A DNA stretch of 64,000 nucleotides from Anodontia alba (lineage: Eukaryota; Mollusca; Bivalvia; Lucinida; Lucinidae). Below are positions 19,781 to 29,915 of this stretch, in pieces. Position 1 is the first letter of the stretch. Each line of letters begins with the position of its first letter. A program made the position numbers and the translations under genes. The notes beneath the pieces are model-generated. The model saw nothing but the letters and a program-made list of their open reading frames with translations. It was not told the DNA's origin and ran no database searches. The stretch is from the NCBI GenBank assembly GCA_964016985.1, contig OZ024823.1, forward strand, positions 124,748,924-124,812,923. Direction: 5' to 3'.

Positions 19781-19850
19781 GTGCTGTGATTAGAGCATTA
19801 GCCTCTGGGTGCTAGAGGTCCTGGGTTTGACCGTCCCTTCGGGTTCATGC
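19781..19850 (+). repeat. tRNA-derived SINE head
   Basis: GTGATTAGAGCATTAGCCTC (A-box region) and AGGTCCTGGGTTTGACCGTC (B-box-like), spaced as in a tRNA. No 3' CCA-adjacent stem, so not a functional tRNA. Confidence 0.45.
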
Positions 19851-20228
19851 TCCATTAGCATCGTTGGCAGGGATGATATTAATAGCGAGTATAGCTCGCA
19901 AAGCGCGTCGCAAAACGATTGCACGTCACGAACGAAGTGAGCGCTACGGTAGATGATATGATCAGGGAAAAGTAACATACAACAATATATACTTTCAGCA
20001 GAAATCACTCTGACCAATTTTCTTCCTTTTTCTTCCCGGAAGTTGTCACCGGAAGTTGGCAGACTGAAAATTTGGGTCTCACTAATAATTGTCACAAAGT
20101 GACAAGATACTAGTGTCAATAGTGTCACGAGCATATTTTGTTGATTATTTTTATTATCTCTTATTGATATAAATATTTATATATACTGATATCATTTTTA
20201 ATGATGATGTTAAGGACTTTTGAAGAGA
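19851..20228. other. no recognised feature
   Basis: Short open frames only. CTCGCAAAGCGCGTCGCAAA is locally GC-rich. Confidence 0.3.
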
Positions 20229-20645
20229 CTACAGATAGGTCTGTGCTGTGCTCGCATTTAGGATAAGCCTATTTTCATATACCATTGCATAATCTTTCAG
20301 ATGTGATGCAATCTGGAGGGCTCTCCTGTGCAAGGAGCTTGAGGGTTCCTGCACTGGAAGCCATCCTCTTTGCAGGTTATTGATGATCAGATATTGTAGC
20401 ATTGCTGGGTCTTCCATAAAAATATACCCAACACAATCTTCCCCCATGTTCTTGACTTCACCCAAAGTCAACAATACTGCCCACCCTGGACTGAGAAAAA
20501 GAGCATATGCAACGCTAGGCACCTGTCTCTGCAACCTGGGTCCGGAGATGATGGCCTGTTCAGATCTGAAGATAGCCAACAACGAGGTGCGAATCAATCT
20601 GGGGATAAATCTTGATGAGGTCGAATACAGTCTACAGACAGACAC
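20229..20645 (-). CDS. uncertain open frame, unknown product
   Basis: A minus-strand frame open for 138 codons in otherwise stop-rich DNA, with fairly balanced composition (for example MEDPAMLQYLIINN, SSSLHRRALQIASHLKDYAM). The plus strand is also open for 90 codons over 20380-20652, so one or both may be chance or a decayed element. No family is recognised, and I see no transmembrane segment beyond a short hydrophobic run (PGWAVLLTLGE). No convincing splice sites were found at either edge. Confidence 0.25.
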   Translation of the reverse strand: MSVCRLYSTSSRFIPRLIRTSLLAIFRSEQAIISGPRLQRQVPSVAYALFLSPGWAVLLTLGEVKNMGEDCVGYIFMEDPAMLQYLIINNLQRGWLPVQEPSSSLHRRALQIASHLKDYAMVYENRLILNASTAQTYL

Positions 20646-20965
20646 TCGTTGAGAAGTCTTCCAGTTTGCTTATATTTTAAATAAAATTGTGTGAGACAGA
20701 GACTAGAAAAAAAATTATATGAGTCTGCATTTACCTATTTGGTTAAAAAATAAATAAAATCTGAGGTCAGAAGAGTTGACGAATATTTTCTATATTGAGT
20801 TATCGTTCCTGCGTGGTAATCTATTTGCACGAAGATCGTTTAAGGTAGTTGTATTTGACGGGACCGCACGGGAAAAGACGGGATCAATTGTCAATTGAAT
20901 AGGCCAATGTCGGCCGGAGGAAAGACGGGACCAAATTTTCGCGCGAATGACCATGTCGTAATCCA

Positions 20966-21270
20966 CCCTGATAGCATGACAACGTTGCTCAACGTTGGCA
21001 TTGTGTTGTATCGTTGCCTGATAGTTATCCGTTGGCTGTCCAATGCTGGCCGAATGTTGGGCAAACCGTGATATCAATCTAATGAATTTTTTTAAAGTCA
21101 GTAAAATAATCATAGTTGGCACAATAATGGGCCAACATTGTGCAAAATACTGGAAATAAACAGTTTTATTTGATATGTGGTGTAAGGTTGGCCCAACGTT
21201 GGCCCAACGTTTCCAAAATGTGCAAATCATGCACTCCTTTGTATAATATTGGGCCAACGTTGGGCCAACG
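20966..21270. mobile_element. Rep-O, TTGGCCCAACG-rich element (left part)
   Basis: Starts CCCTGATAGCATGACAACGT and is full of CCAACGTTGG/TTGGCCCAACG motifs. The LTR element begins immediately after GGGCCAACG at 21270. The possible right part (28407-28600) contains GCCAACGTTGATCCAACAT. Confidence 0.5.
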
Positions 21271-21530
21271 TGTAGAATATTGCCAGTATAGACTACAGTG
21301 AAGCCTCTACAGAGCCTCTAGCATAAAATACATACCTGGCTATTTATAATTATATCTGCCTCTTTGATAGCATCAGTATTAAAGTAGCAGTAAGCTGGTC
21401 ACTTACCGAATGCATTGTTCTTGTGCTAGTTCCTCATACAGCATATTAAAAGTACATAATCTTAAATGTGTTACTTTTATTGTGGTTAAATCCAGGGACT
21501 CTAGTGTTGGCGTAACACTCGGGCACTACA
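21271..21530 (+). repeat. 5' LTR
   Basis: Begins TGTAGAATATTGCCAG and ends GGGCACTACA (TG...CA). About 85-90% identical by eye to 28160-28400. Followed by TATTTTGGCGACGAGG. Confidence 0.85.
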
Positions 21531-21533
21531 TAT

Positions 21534-21548
21534 TTTGGCGACGAGGTC
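21534..21548 (+). promoter_or_regulatory. primer-binding site (putative)
   Basis: TTGGCGACGAGGTC lies 3-4 bases after the LTR end, where minus-strand primer tRNA binds in this class. The tRNA species was not determined. Confidence 0.5.
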
Positions 21549-21652
21549 AAACTACTGGAACTAATTTGTTTAAATACAGACAAAAAGAACTTTGCAGTTA
21601 AATTCGGACAAATCGTTTAAATACGGAATAGCTTGGATTGAATTAGTTCAAG

Positions 21653-22400
21653 ATGGCAGTAGCTCTACACGATCATCAACAACTTCAGTCATTTGATAGT
21701 TCAGGCACTAGTGGAATAGGTCCGAGATGGAAAAGATGGATCAGAGCATTTGAACTGTACGTAGAAGGAAAAGGAGTGACGGATGTTGGTCAGAAGAAAA
21801 GTTTTTACTGTATTGTGCTGGAATGGATGTACAAGACGTATTCTATAGGCTACCGGCAGGAGACGGAGTCGACGATTACGCTAAAGCCAAGGACGCTTTG
21901 AATAAACACTTCAACCCGCTGTTGAATGTTCCGTTCGAACGTCATAAATTCAGACCTACTTCACAGAATGAAGGGGAGACGGTAGAACAATATATTGTAC
22001 GTTTGTGACAGAAAGCTGAAACGTGTGAATTTGGAGACGTAAATGCTGTGAATATCCAGATAAGAGACCAGATTATCGAAAAAATGTAGGAAACATGAGC
22101 TATGACGAAAGCTGCTTGAAAAAGGGAGAGACTAAACGCTGCAACAAGTTCAAAACATTTCCAGAGCGTTTAAAGACTCGGAACAATAGGCATCGACTAT
22201 AGAGGGGGCAGCACAGGAAACAAACAAACTGTCCGTGAAATCTAAAACTGGAGGAATGAAATCGAAATTCAGAACTAGTCCCAAGAAACCCATTAAAACA
22301 ATTTGTTATAGCTGTGGGCTTGAAGGACATATGAGAAAAGACTCCAAATGTCATGCAAAAGGATAACAATGCAGTTGTAAGCAGTTTAACCATTTTCAGG
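21653..22400 (+). pseudogene. gag-like protein with CCHC knuckle, frameshifted
   Basis: The ATG at 21653 opens MAVALHDHQQLQSF, then a retrotransposon gag-type helical region (PRWKRWIRAFELYVEGKG). The frame shifts near 21805, continues as AKDALNKHFNPLLNVPFERH, and stops at 22008. A zinc knuckle (CYSCGLEGHMRKDSKC, about 22308-22355) follows in another frame. In intact relatives gag packages the element RNA. Here at least two frameshifts or stops break it. Confidence 0.7.
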
Positions 22401-22402
22401 AA

Positions 22403-22750
22403 ATGTGTAGAACACAAAAGTTTAGGGAAAAGAAAGGAGAGAAAAAGAATAGAACAAGGCGTATGAAAGTTAGACAAGCTGAGGAAAATAGTGATCAAGA
22501 AAATGGAGACTATACATTTGTAGTGTCGAATGATTATGACAGTGACAATTCGAAAATCTTGGTGAAAGCAGGGGGTGTAAATATGGATATGCTGATAGAC
22601 CCAGGTGCGAGTTGTAACATCATAGACAGGGAAACATGGGAAAGATTGAAAAACATGAAAATTAAATGTAAATCAAGCGCACAAAGAAAATATATGCATA
22701 TGGAAGTACACAACCACTTAAGGTGGCTGGAACATTTTGGTCTAAAGTGA
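22403..22750 (+). pseudogene. retroelement aspartic protease (copy 1)
   Basis: The plus-strand frame contains DMLIDPGASCNIIDRETW (about 22584-22640), the position of the retropepsin D-[ST]-G-A active site. The usual Ser/Thr is Pro here, which should abolish activity. In the inverted copy the corresponding motif near 27070 is DSGASCNII. The frame ends soon after, at a stop at 22748. Confidence 0.75.
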
Positions 22751-22893
22751 GCCATGGGGACAAAATGTTAGAAGATATTGAGTTCTTAGTAATAGAAGAA
22801 CTGGGAAAACCATTACAAGGTCGAAACACTTCAATTAAACCTGGACTGTTAAAAATCTGACCATCTGTTGTAAATTCGCTGCATAACCAGTCA

Positions 22894-23446
22894 ATGACAA
22901 AAGAACAAATCATTAATAAATACCAAAAATGTTTCGAGGGATTTGGAAAGTTAAAGGATTTTCAGTTTGACATTCCGATCGACCCAAATGTTGACCTAGT
23001 TATCCAAAACGTAAGCCGGGTTCCTTTCAGTCTGAGAGAAGAGCTTGGTAATAAGCTGGATGAACTTGAAAAAAGTGGATATTATTGAAAGAGTAAATGA
23101 ACCAAGTCGATTTGTGTCGCCAGCTGCTGTTGTGCCAAAGCCTGGAGGGCACATACGTTTATGTGTAGATATGCGCCAAGCGAACCAATCGGTTAAACGG
23201 GTACGTCATTTTATTCCTACGATTGACAAATTATACCAGGACATGAACGAATCAAGGGTTATGAGAAAAATTGATATTAAATGGGCACATCACCAAATCG
23301 AGCTAAAACCCGAGGCAAGGGAGATAACCATGTTCATAACACACAAGGGACTTTACCGATACAAGCGTTTAAACTTTGGGATCAGCTGTGCGGCAGGAAT
23401 GTTAAACATGACATGTCGAAAATTGTCGAGTCTGACGAGTATGTAA
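22894..23446 (+). pseudogene. reverse transcriptase N-terminal half (copy 1)
   Basis: Two overlapping frames (22894-23088, 23045-23446). Motifs in order: SRVPFSLREELGNKLDELEK, FVSPAAVVPKPGG, IRLCVDMRQANQ, IDIKWAHHQIEL and FNFGISCA-like RLNFGISCAAG. A one-base shift lies near 23080. The sequence then jumps at about 23405 straight to the RNase H-integrase linker (HDMSKIVESDEYVKF), so roughly 0.9 kb holding the catalytic DD box and RNase H is deleted relative to the inverted copy. Confidence 0.8.
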
Positions 23447-23745
23447 AATTTGTAGCACGTGAATCGACACCGTTAGCTATGACTACGAAATCGAAAGAGT
23501 ATCAGATCATGAAATTGAAAGAGTATCAGATCATGATCCGGAGCTGATAGCAGTGCGTGAATGTTTGTTAAACGGAAAATGGGACAAAATAACATATAAG
23601 GAATACTTACCCGTACGTAGCGAATTGTCTGCGAAAGGTAAGCTAGTTTTGAGGGGTATATTCGATTTGTAATTCCCAAAAATGTTTGATATTAGGTCAT
23701 GATGGGCATCCTGGAATTGTTAGCATGAAAAGAAGGTTAAGAACC
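23405..23745 (+). pseudogene. linker and start of integrase zinc domain (copy 1)
   Basis: Encodes HDMSKIVESDEYVKFVARES, then an 18-21-bp tandem duplication (GAAAGAGTATCAGATCATGA twice, 23493-23536), then HDGHPGIVSMKRRLRTV, which carries the first histidines of the H2C2 integrase domain. The plus-strand copy ends at ...AAGAACCGTGA (23745). Confidence 0.75.
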
Positions 23746-23975
23746 GTGACAAATCTACCAAAACAAAAACATAATTTCCGTCAGGTAAAGGTCCTAACCA
23801 ATCTCCTGATAAATGTTCCCACGGTCCTGAAGGACTGTTCGCGTCATGGGTTCAGTTGCACTCCCTGGACTTTTCTCTTACCTTTTTTAGATGGCTGACT
23901 AACCATTTGACAATCAAAATATGTCTTGCAAATATTTTCGATTTCTTTGTCCATTCCTTGCCAATATATCACCAG
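23746..23975 (-). pseudogene. inverted integrase segment
   Basis: Minus-strand sequence homologous to 24860-25050 (integrase from YWPGMD to the DLLGPLP region), with its own deletion near 23850. Read on the minus strand it starts GTGATATATTGGCAAGG, which is exactly what should follow copy 1's AAGAACCGTGA. It therefore looks like an in-place inversion between GTGA (23742-23745) and TCAC (23972-23975). Confidence 0.7.
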
Positions 23976-24340
23976 CTCAAATTGTATCGCTTTACAGGTG
24001 TTGAACTCGTAGAAGAATTTGTAATAGGCTCACTTATTCCTGTTTCTGGCACATTAACACTATTTTGATCATTCAGAGCTGGTGTAGTCAAAGACGAATA
24101 CGGTTCCGTATCAGGCTCAGTCGATATATCAACAGAAAGTTCGGGTTCTGCACGCGATGCCTGCCTATCTGAGGTTCGCTTGTGGAACTTTTTAACGTGC
24201 ATAACATTTCGCCTATATTTCACCCCCTCGTCTGATTCTACAAGTACACTGTATCCCGTTTATTCAACACTTTGTACAATTTAGGCTTGAAGTGGCTTTG
24301 AAATTTGTTCTGCATGTCTTGTTTCATGAGAACCTCATCT
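23969..24340 (-). pseudogene. post-integrase C-terminal tail (copy 2)
   Basis: The minus-strand frame 24223-23969 reads KYRRNVMHVKKFHKRTSD followed by an acidic, Ser/Thr/Pro-rich tail. Upstream (to about 24340) matches the KPKLYKVLNK-like part that follows integrase in gypsy elements. No known catalytic role. Confidence 0.6.
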
Positions 24341-24347
24341 CCCGAGT

Positions 24348-25567
24348 TTATTTCGCTCCCGCGCGCATTTTTACGATTATCGCTACATACCTTGCCATTT
24401 TCTTACTGCTCGGCATCTCGATCTCGCATTTCCCGGTCATATTCTGTATAACCGGACAAATTGGGTAACTTTGTACAAATGTTTCTTTGATAAAGCCCCT
24501 CGGCAGGGCTAACCCCTGTACTGAGTGAGGCGAACTACGATACATGAGTAAGTAATGATCTAATTCTGATTTCCAGTCGAGTTTTTCTGTTTGTGCAATT
24601 TTGATACGCTTCAGAATTGAGCTATTTTCGCGTTCGATTGCCCTTGAGCTGAACTCCAATATAGACTTACTCTTCTGTGATATATTCCGGTTTCTTTCAT
24701 AAAATTACGGAAATGTTGACTTTGGAAAATACTAGCATTGTCAGCCTGAATTAAAAGTGGCAATCCATGCGTAACAAACATTTTCCACATTGCTTTCGTA
24801 ATATTCTCTGCAGCTATGTTTTTCATGATTGCAATTTCGAAAAATCTACTATACAAATCTACCAAAACAAAACCATAATTTCCATCAGGTAAAGGTCCTA
24901 ACAAATCTCCTGATAAATGCTCCCATGGTCCTGAAGGAAGTTCTGTTCGCGTCATGGGTTCAGGTTTAGATGGCTGACTAACCATTTGACAACCAAAACA
25001 TGTCTTGCAAATATTTTCGATTTCTTTGTCCATTCCTGGCCAATATATCACGGTTCTTAACCTTCTTTTCATGCTAACAATTCCAGGATGCCCATCATGA
25101 CCTAATATCAAGCATCGCTCCCTTAATGCTTTGGAAATTACAATTCGAGTACCCCTCAAAACTAGCTTACCTATCGCGGACAATTCGCTACGTACGGGTA
25201 AGTATTCCTTATATGTTAATTTATCCCATTTTCCATTTAACAAGCATTCACGCACGGCTATCAGCTCCGGATCATGATCTGATACTCTTTCGATTTCACG
25301 CGTAGTCATAGGTATAGGTGTCGATTCACGTGCTACAAATTTTACATACTCGTCTGACTCGACAATTTTCGACATGTCATGTTTCGGCAAGGCCTCTGTC
25401 TTGCTTAATGATCTATTTAGGGTATCTGCTATATTCTTTCGGCCACTTATGTACCGGACTTTGAATTTATACGACTGTAAACGTAAAACCCAACGCTCAT
25501 TCCGTGCACAGGATTTCGACCTTGACCTTGGAGAGAATATCGTCTCTAGCGGTTTATGATCTGTCAA
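24348..25567 (-). pseudogene. RNase H end and integrase (copy 2)
   Basis: The long minus-strand frame 25567-24611 starts TDHKPLETIF (RNase H end) and continues through KFKVRYISGRKNIADTLNR. It then has the integrase H2C2 domain (GHDGHPGIV ... CKTCFGCQ) and the core with catalytic candidates GDLLGPLP (first Asp) and QADNASIF (second Asp). A frameshift near 24655 passes to 24659-24348 (AIERENSSILKRIKIAQ), which should carry the Glu of D,D,E. Integrase inserts element DNA in active relatives. This copy is broken only lightly and is the best preserved part of the element. Confidence 0.85.
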
Positions 25568-26020
25568 AAGTTCGAATTCTGAACCATAAATCCAAGCATG
25601 AAATCACTCGCAAGCCCAGACCAGACAGCGCTTCCTTTTCGGTCTGCGAATACCGTTTTTTTCTGTATCAGTTAAGCTACGGCTTGCATAACAAATGACT
25701 CTATAATCTTCCACTTGTTTCTGAGTTAGTACTGCACCCAGTCCTACTGGACTAGCATCTGCTATGACTTGCGTTTCAGCATTTTATCGTAGTAACCTAG
25801 TATTTTCGCATTCGCTAAACACTTGTTTTGAGCTGATCAACAGAATCTTGCTCAGCCTGAGCCCATTTGAAAATTGCATTCTTATGTGTAAGTTTTCGTA
25901 ACGGTTCCGAAATGGTCGCAAGGTCAGGTATGAATCTGGCATTATACTATATTAACCCTAACCAGCTACGTACCTCAGATACGCTTGTACGTTCTCGCGC
26001 ATTCATTACTGCAGAAACCT
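25568..26020 (-). pseudogene. RNase H region (copy 2), stop-rich
   Basis: Continues between the RT thumb and the RNase H end on the minus strand. Short frames such as AVWACEWFHAWIYGSEFELL are recognisable between several stops. Confidence 0.55.
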
Positions 26021-26812
26021 TAGCCTCGGACGGTCCGACTCCGCATTCTGAACACCGTGCCCATAAATTCCAATTTAGGCATATTGAACTGACATTTTTC
26101 ACGATTTAACGTACTTCCTTGTTCTTGCAACACATTTAGCACTTTTTCTAGCCTTTTATCATGCTTTTGCTGATTCGGAGCATGCACAATTATACCATCC
26201 AATATATTTTGGAACTCCTTCACATCCCTGTAAGATCTGTTGAATGACTTCCTATAACATTTCTACCGCACAGCTGATCCCAAAGTTTAAACGCTTGTAT
26301 CGGTAAAGTCCCTTGTGTGTTATGAACGTGGTTATCTTCCTTGCCTCAGGTTTTAGCTCGATCTGGTGATATGCCCACTTGATATCAATTTTACTCATAA
26401 CCCTTGATTCGTTCATGTCCTCGAGTAATTCGTCAATCGTAGGAATAAAATGACGTACCCGTTTAACCGATTGGTTCGCTTGGCGCGCATATCTACATAT
26501 AAACGTATGTCCCCTCCAGGCTTTGGCACAACAACAACTGGCGAAACAAATCGACTTGGTTCATTTACTCTTTCAATAATATCCAATTTTTCAAGTTCAT
26601 CCAGCTTATTGCCAAGCTTTTCTCTCAGATTGAAAGGAACCCGTCTTACGTTTTGGATAACTGGTTCAACATTTGGGTCGATCGGAATGTCAAGTTGAAA
26701 ATCCTTTAACTTTCCAAATCCCTCGAAACATTTTGGGTATTTATTAATGATTTGGTCTTTTGTCTTTTGAGTATCAAACGAATTTACAACAGATGGTCCG
26801 ATTTTCAACAGT
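26020..26812 (-). pseudogene. reverse transcriptase (copy 2)
   Basis: Frame 26808-26413 carries the same N-terminal RT motifs as copy 1 (RRVPFNLREKLGNKLDELEK, FVSPVVVVPKPGG). It frameshifts near 26430, continues to RLNFGISCAV, then frame 26223-26020 (FQNILDGIIVHAPNQQKHDK). That last motif is the FxDD catalytic box, and the second Asp is Gly here, so the enzyme would be inactive even without the frameshifts. Confidence 0.8.
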
Positions 26813-27085
26813 CCAAGTTTAATTGACGTGTCTCGAGCCAGTAGTTGTTTTCCCTGTCCTTCTATTACTAAGAACTCAATATCCTCTTACATTTTGTCCC
26901 CATGGCTCACATTAGACCAAAATGTCCCAGCCACCTTAAGTGGTTGTGTACTTCCATATGCATATATTTTCTTTGTCTATGTGCTTGATTTACATTAAAT
27001 TGTCATGCTTTTCAATCTTTCCCATGTTTCCCTGTCTATGATGTTACAACTCGCACCTGAGTCTATCAGTATATCCATGTGCATG
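26813..27085 (-). pseudogene. aspartic protease (copy 2)
   Basis: The minus strand near 27070-27030 encodes DSGASCNIIDRETWERL, a normal retropepsin-type active site, followed by frameshifted sequence. Homology to copy 1 begins abruptly at about 27085, which marks the outer end of the inverted block. Confidence 0.7.
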
Positions 27086-28142
27086 CATTATAATATTCGT
27101 TTATTTTTTAAGTCATTTAATATGAATTTGCTACATTTTGTTTATTGAAAAAAGACAGAAAAAGGGAGTAAAACATTTTTTTCGGAATGTATTTGTTCAC
27201 CTAGATTCTAATTGCTATTCAAGGACAAACTATTACAATAGGAGGTGAATGTACTAGACTGCTGGAGATATTTTCATTCATTAATTCATTCATAAACTGG
27301 ACGTGCTGAAGTACATTAAATGACATTATTTTATTGTTATCATGTGATCACAAGACATAGATTATCAGGAATAATTATTAAGCCATTAACTGTCCGAAAT
27401 CTTAGAAAGGCGTATTCGAAATTGGTTGTTGAAGTGCTTAAATTTCGAGACATAGGCGATAGATTTAAAGGATTTCAACAACTTATTTGTCTCTTCTTGG
27501 TGGCATTGATTTTACTGACATAATTAAGTTTTGATTTGCATATCTAAACACAGTGCGGCTTCAGGTCACAAGGTCATTTTAGCTATATCAGAAACATTGG
27601 TATAAAAATATAATTAACATTTACCATGATGTATGCTAAACTATCAGAAAAGGAATGTGTATTTTGTTTGTTTCCTCTTTTTTCGTGGTTACTAAAGTTG
27701 ATTTTTCATTATCTTTTTCAAAAAAAAAAAAAAAAAAAAAAAGCAAAAAACTATATTTTAATACATTTTAGTCTACTAATATGTAAATTATGCTTGTTAA
27801 GGTGGTAAATTTTAAAACTCTCGACAAATGAGTTCCAGCTATACAGGAAAATGGATGAACAATATGTGATTTATCAATGCAGGTGGTCGATTATTATTGA
27901 ATTAGGCTGGCACAGTTTCTAGTTGTCGCATTTCTGTCATAGAGATTTTCTGTTTTTTTTTTTTTTTTGTTATTGTTTTATTGCACCACACCTCTCTTCT
28001 GCACAAATATCGCAATGTCAGAAATTAGAGCTGCTTGCTAATTAAGATTGCCATATAATTGTAAATCAACTGTGTACTTGGTAAACTGGTGTATTTCTTG
28101 TTTGATTACCGTATACTGGGAATATTTTGCATTAGTTCTCTT
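27086..28142 (+). other. retrotransposon 3' non-coding region
   Basis: AT-rich sequence between the inverted block and the polypurine tract, with A21 (27720) and T (27953) runs. No frame over 70 codons looks coding. Confidence 0.45.
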
Positions 28143-28159
28143 AAAAAAAAGGAAGGGGA
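28143..28159 (+). promoter_or_regulatory. polypurine tract
   Basis: AAAAAAAAGGAAGGGGA directly before the 3' LTR's TGT. It is the plus-strand priming site in LTR elements and fixes the element's direction as plus. Confidence 0.8.
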
Positions 28160-28400
28160 TGTAGTATATTGCCAGTATAGACTATAATAAACCTTTTGCA
28201 GAGCCTAAAATACATATCTGGCTATTTATAATTTTATTTGCCTCTTTGATAGCATCAGTATTAAAGTAGCAGTAAAGCTGGTCACTTACCGAATGCATTG
28301 TTCTTGTACTAGTTCCATATATAGTATATTAAAAGTACATAATCTTAAATGAGTTACATTTATTGTGGGTAAATCCAGGGACTCTAGTGTTGGACTAACG
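28160..28400 (+). repeat. 3' LTR, right end truncated
   Basis: TGTAGTATATTGCCAGTATA onward, matching the 5' LTR to GTGTTGG. The last 20-30 bases (CACTCGGGCACTACA) are not present. Confidence 0.8.
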
Positions 28401-29057
28401 TCAGCAATTTGTTTATTGCTGATTCTGCTAAAGTGACAGAAATGTTGCCAAAATGTGATTTCATATATCAATCGGTATGCATCATTTTGATTTCCATGTT
28501 TTAAATCCAAATTAAGTTGGTGGTATGAATCAATAACTAAGGCTGTAAATGCAAAGAGTAAAATGTTGGATCATCGGCGTGCCAACGTTGATCCAACATA
28601 CCCGGAATAATAGGAGTACATAGAGGATCTTATATGAGTGCTATGTATTACTGAATTTACTAACTCCGTTGGAGAAATGTTTGTATCATAAAAAAATATG
28701 TAAACATAACCCTTATACCAAACAAATTGCAGCTCAGTTAATACAAGATACCAATTTAATTAGTATATTAATGTACCATATGCTGTTGCCTAAAGCACAA
28801 ACACAGCATGAAGTAATCATTATTACTGGCTCCCTTGTCCAGCGCCAAGGTGACCAATAAAATTTACTATATTAATTTGTAATCCAATACCTTGTATTAA
28901 TCTTGTTCATTATTGTTACCATCTACGAAAGGTTTTATAACACATTAGACTACTCATAAAGCTAGTTTTTATACTATTTGAGTTCTGACTCTCTGATTGA
29001 ATGCACCAATAAAGGTCTCAAGATGTGATTTAAAGAAGAAGGATTAAGATTTTTGAA
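28401..29057. other. non-coding, possible Rep-O right part
   Basis: GCCAACGTTGATCCAACATA at 28580-28600 is O-like. 28610-29057 holds nothing recognisable. Confidence 0.35.
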
Positions 29058-29635
29058 CACGTGAGTATAATTATGAGTATATCATATATTCGTGTCTAAT
29101 TTAGGCAAAAATAATGTACTGCATGCGACGGATATGAAAGCTTCTTATTAGACTGTGCAGTTGAGCAGGCTGATCTGAGTCTTTGTTGGATGCTCATGTG
29201 ACATTGTAGGTTCTGCTGTGCTCTGGCCCCTTTGTGATTTTGACATTCTTAAAGCACAAACATTGTTTTACTAGAGTAATGGGTCCAAAACACGCTCACG
29301 GAAAGTGTAGACCCTGATCAGACTCTTCCTAGAGGGCTCAGGAGAGAAAAAGCTAGGTCAGTTTATAAAAATAATATTTTATTGTAAAACCACTGCCTTT
29401 TAGTGAAATACTGTTTTACAGTTATAAATATATAGTATTGTGCTGTAAGACTGTCAAACTCACAAGTGAGCCAGAGCCAGAGCACAGCAAAACCTACAGT
29501 GTCACATGTGCACCCAGCAAAGACTCAGATCAGCACAAACGCACAGTGATAAGAGGCTTTCATATCCACCTCATGCAATTCATTGCTGCTGCCTAAATTA
29601 GAAACGAATATAGAATATATTATTATACTCACATA
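29058..29635. repeat. long inverted repeat with 220-base loop
   Basis: Left arm 29058-29238 and right arm 29462-29635 are imperfect complements. For example, ATATGAAAGCTTCTTATTAG pairs with TGATAAGAGGCTTTCATAT, and TGTAGGTTCTGCTGTGCTCT pairs with AGAGCACAGCAAAACCTACA. The arms include Rep-H motifs. The loop carries a core-C half (GTGTAGACCCTGATCAGACT, 29307). Confidence 0.75.
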
Positions 29636-29689
29636 TTGACTGGCTGTCGGAACAGCCCCTTTTCACTGGCAAACATCTGTTGGCATCAT

Positions 29690-29915
29690 ACATAATTTCT
29701 ACGTTTTCCCAACGTTAAATTGTGCAGGGCTAACGTTGGCCCAATGTTGGCCCAACGTTGTAATTAACATTGACATATGTTGGCCCAAGGTAATGCCCAA
29801 CGATGGCCCAACAAGCAGACTTCCGCTGGGCCAGCGTTGAATGCCTACGTTGGGCCAACGGAATGGACAACCATTATACAACGTTGGCTCAATGTTAGCA
29901 TGCTATCTGGGCAGA
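29690..29915. mobile_element. Rep-O element
   Basis: Dense TTGGCCCAACG motifs. The right end TAGCATGCTATCTGGGCAG is the inverse of the left end at 20966 (CCCTGATAGCATG). Confidence 0.55.

Larger units (their letters stand above)
21271..28405 (+). mobile_element. Ty3/gypsy LTR retrotransposon, rearranged
   Basis: Two same-direction LTRs (21271-21530, 28160-28400) enclose gag, protease and RT on the plus strand to about 23745. Beyond that is an inverted minus-strand block (27085-23746) with a second protease-RT-RNaseH-integrase set, and then the plus-strand 3' non-coding region and polypurine tract. The left flank CAACG and right flank TAACG (4 of 5 match) may be the 5-bp target duplication. 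All frames are interrupted, so the element is dead. The metavirid assignment rests on domain order (RT, RNase H, then integrase) and LTR structure. Confidence 0.85.

Noticed and set aside
20790..21257. 155-codon minus-strand open frame
   Set aside because: It coincides with the TTGGCCCAACG-rich Rep-O element; the repeat motif itself keeps the frame open.
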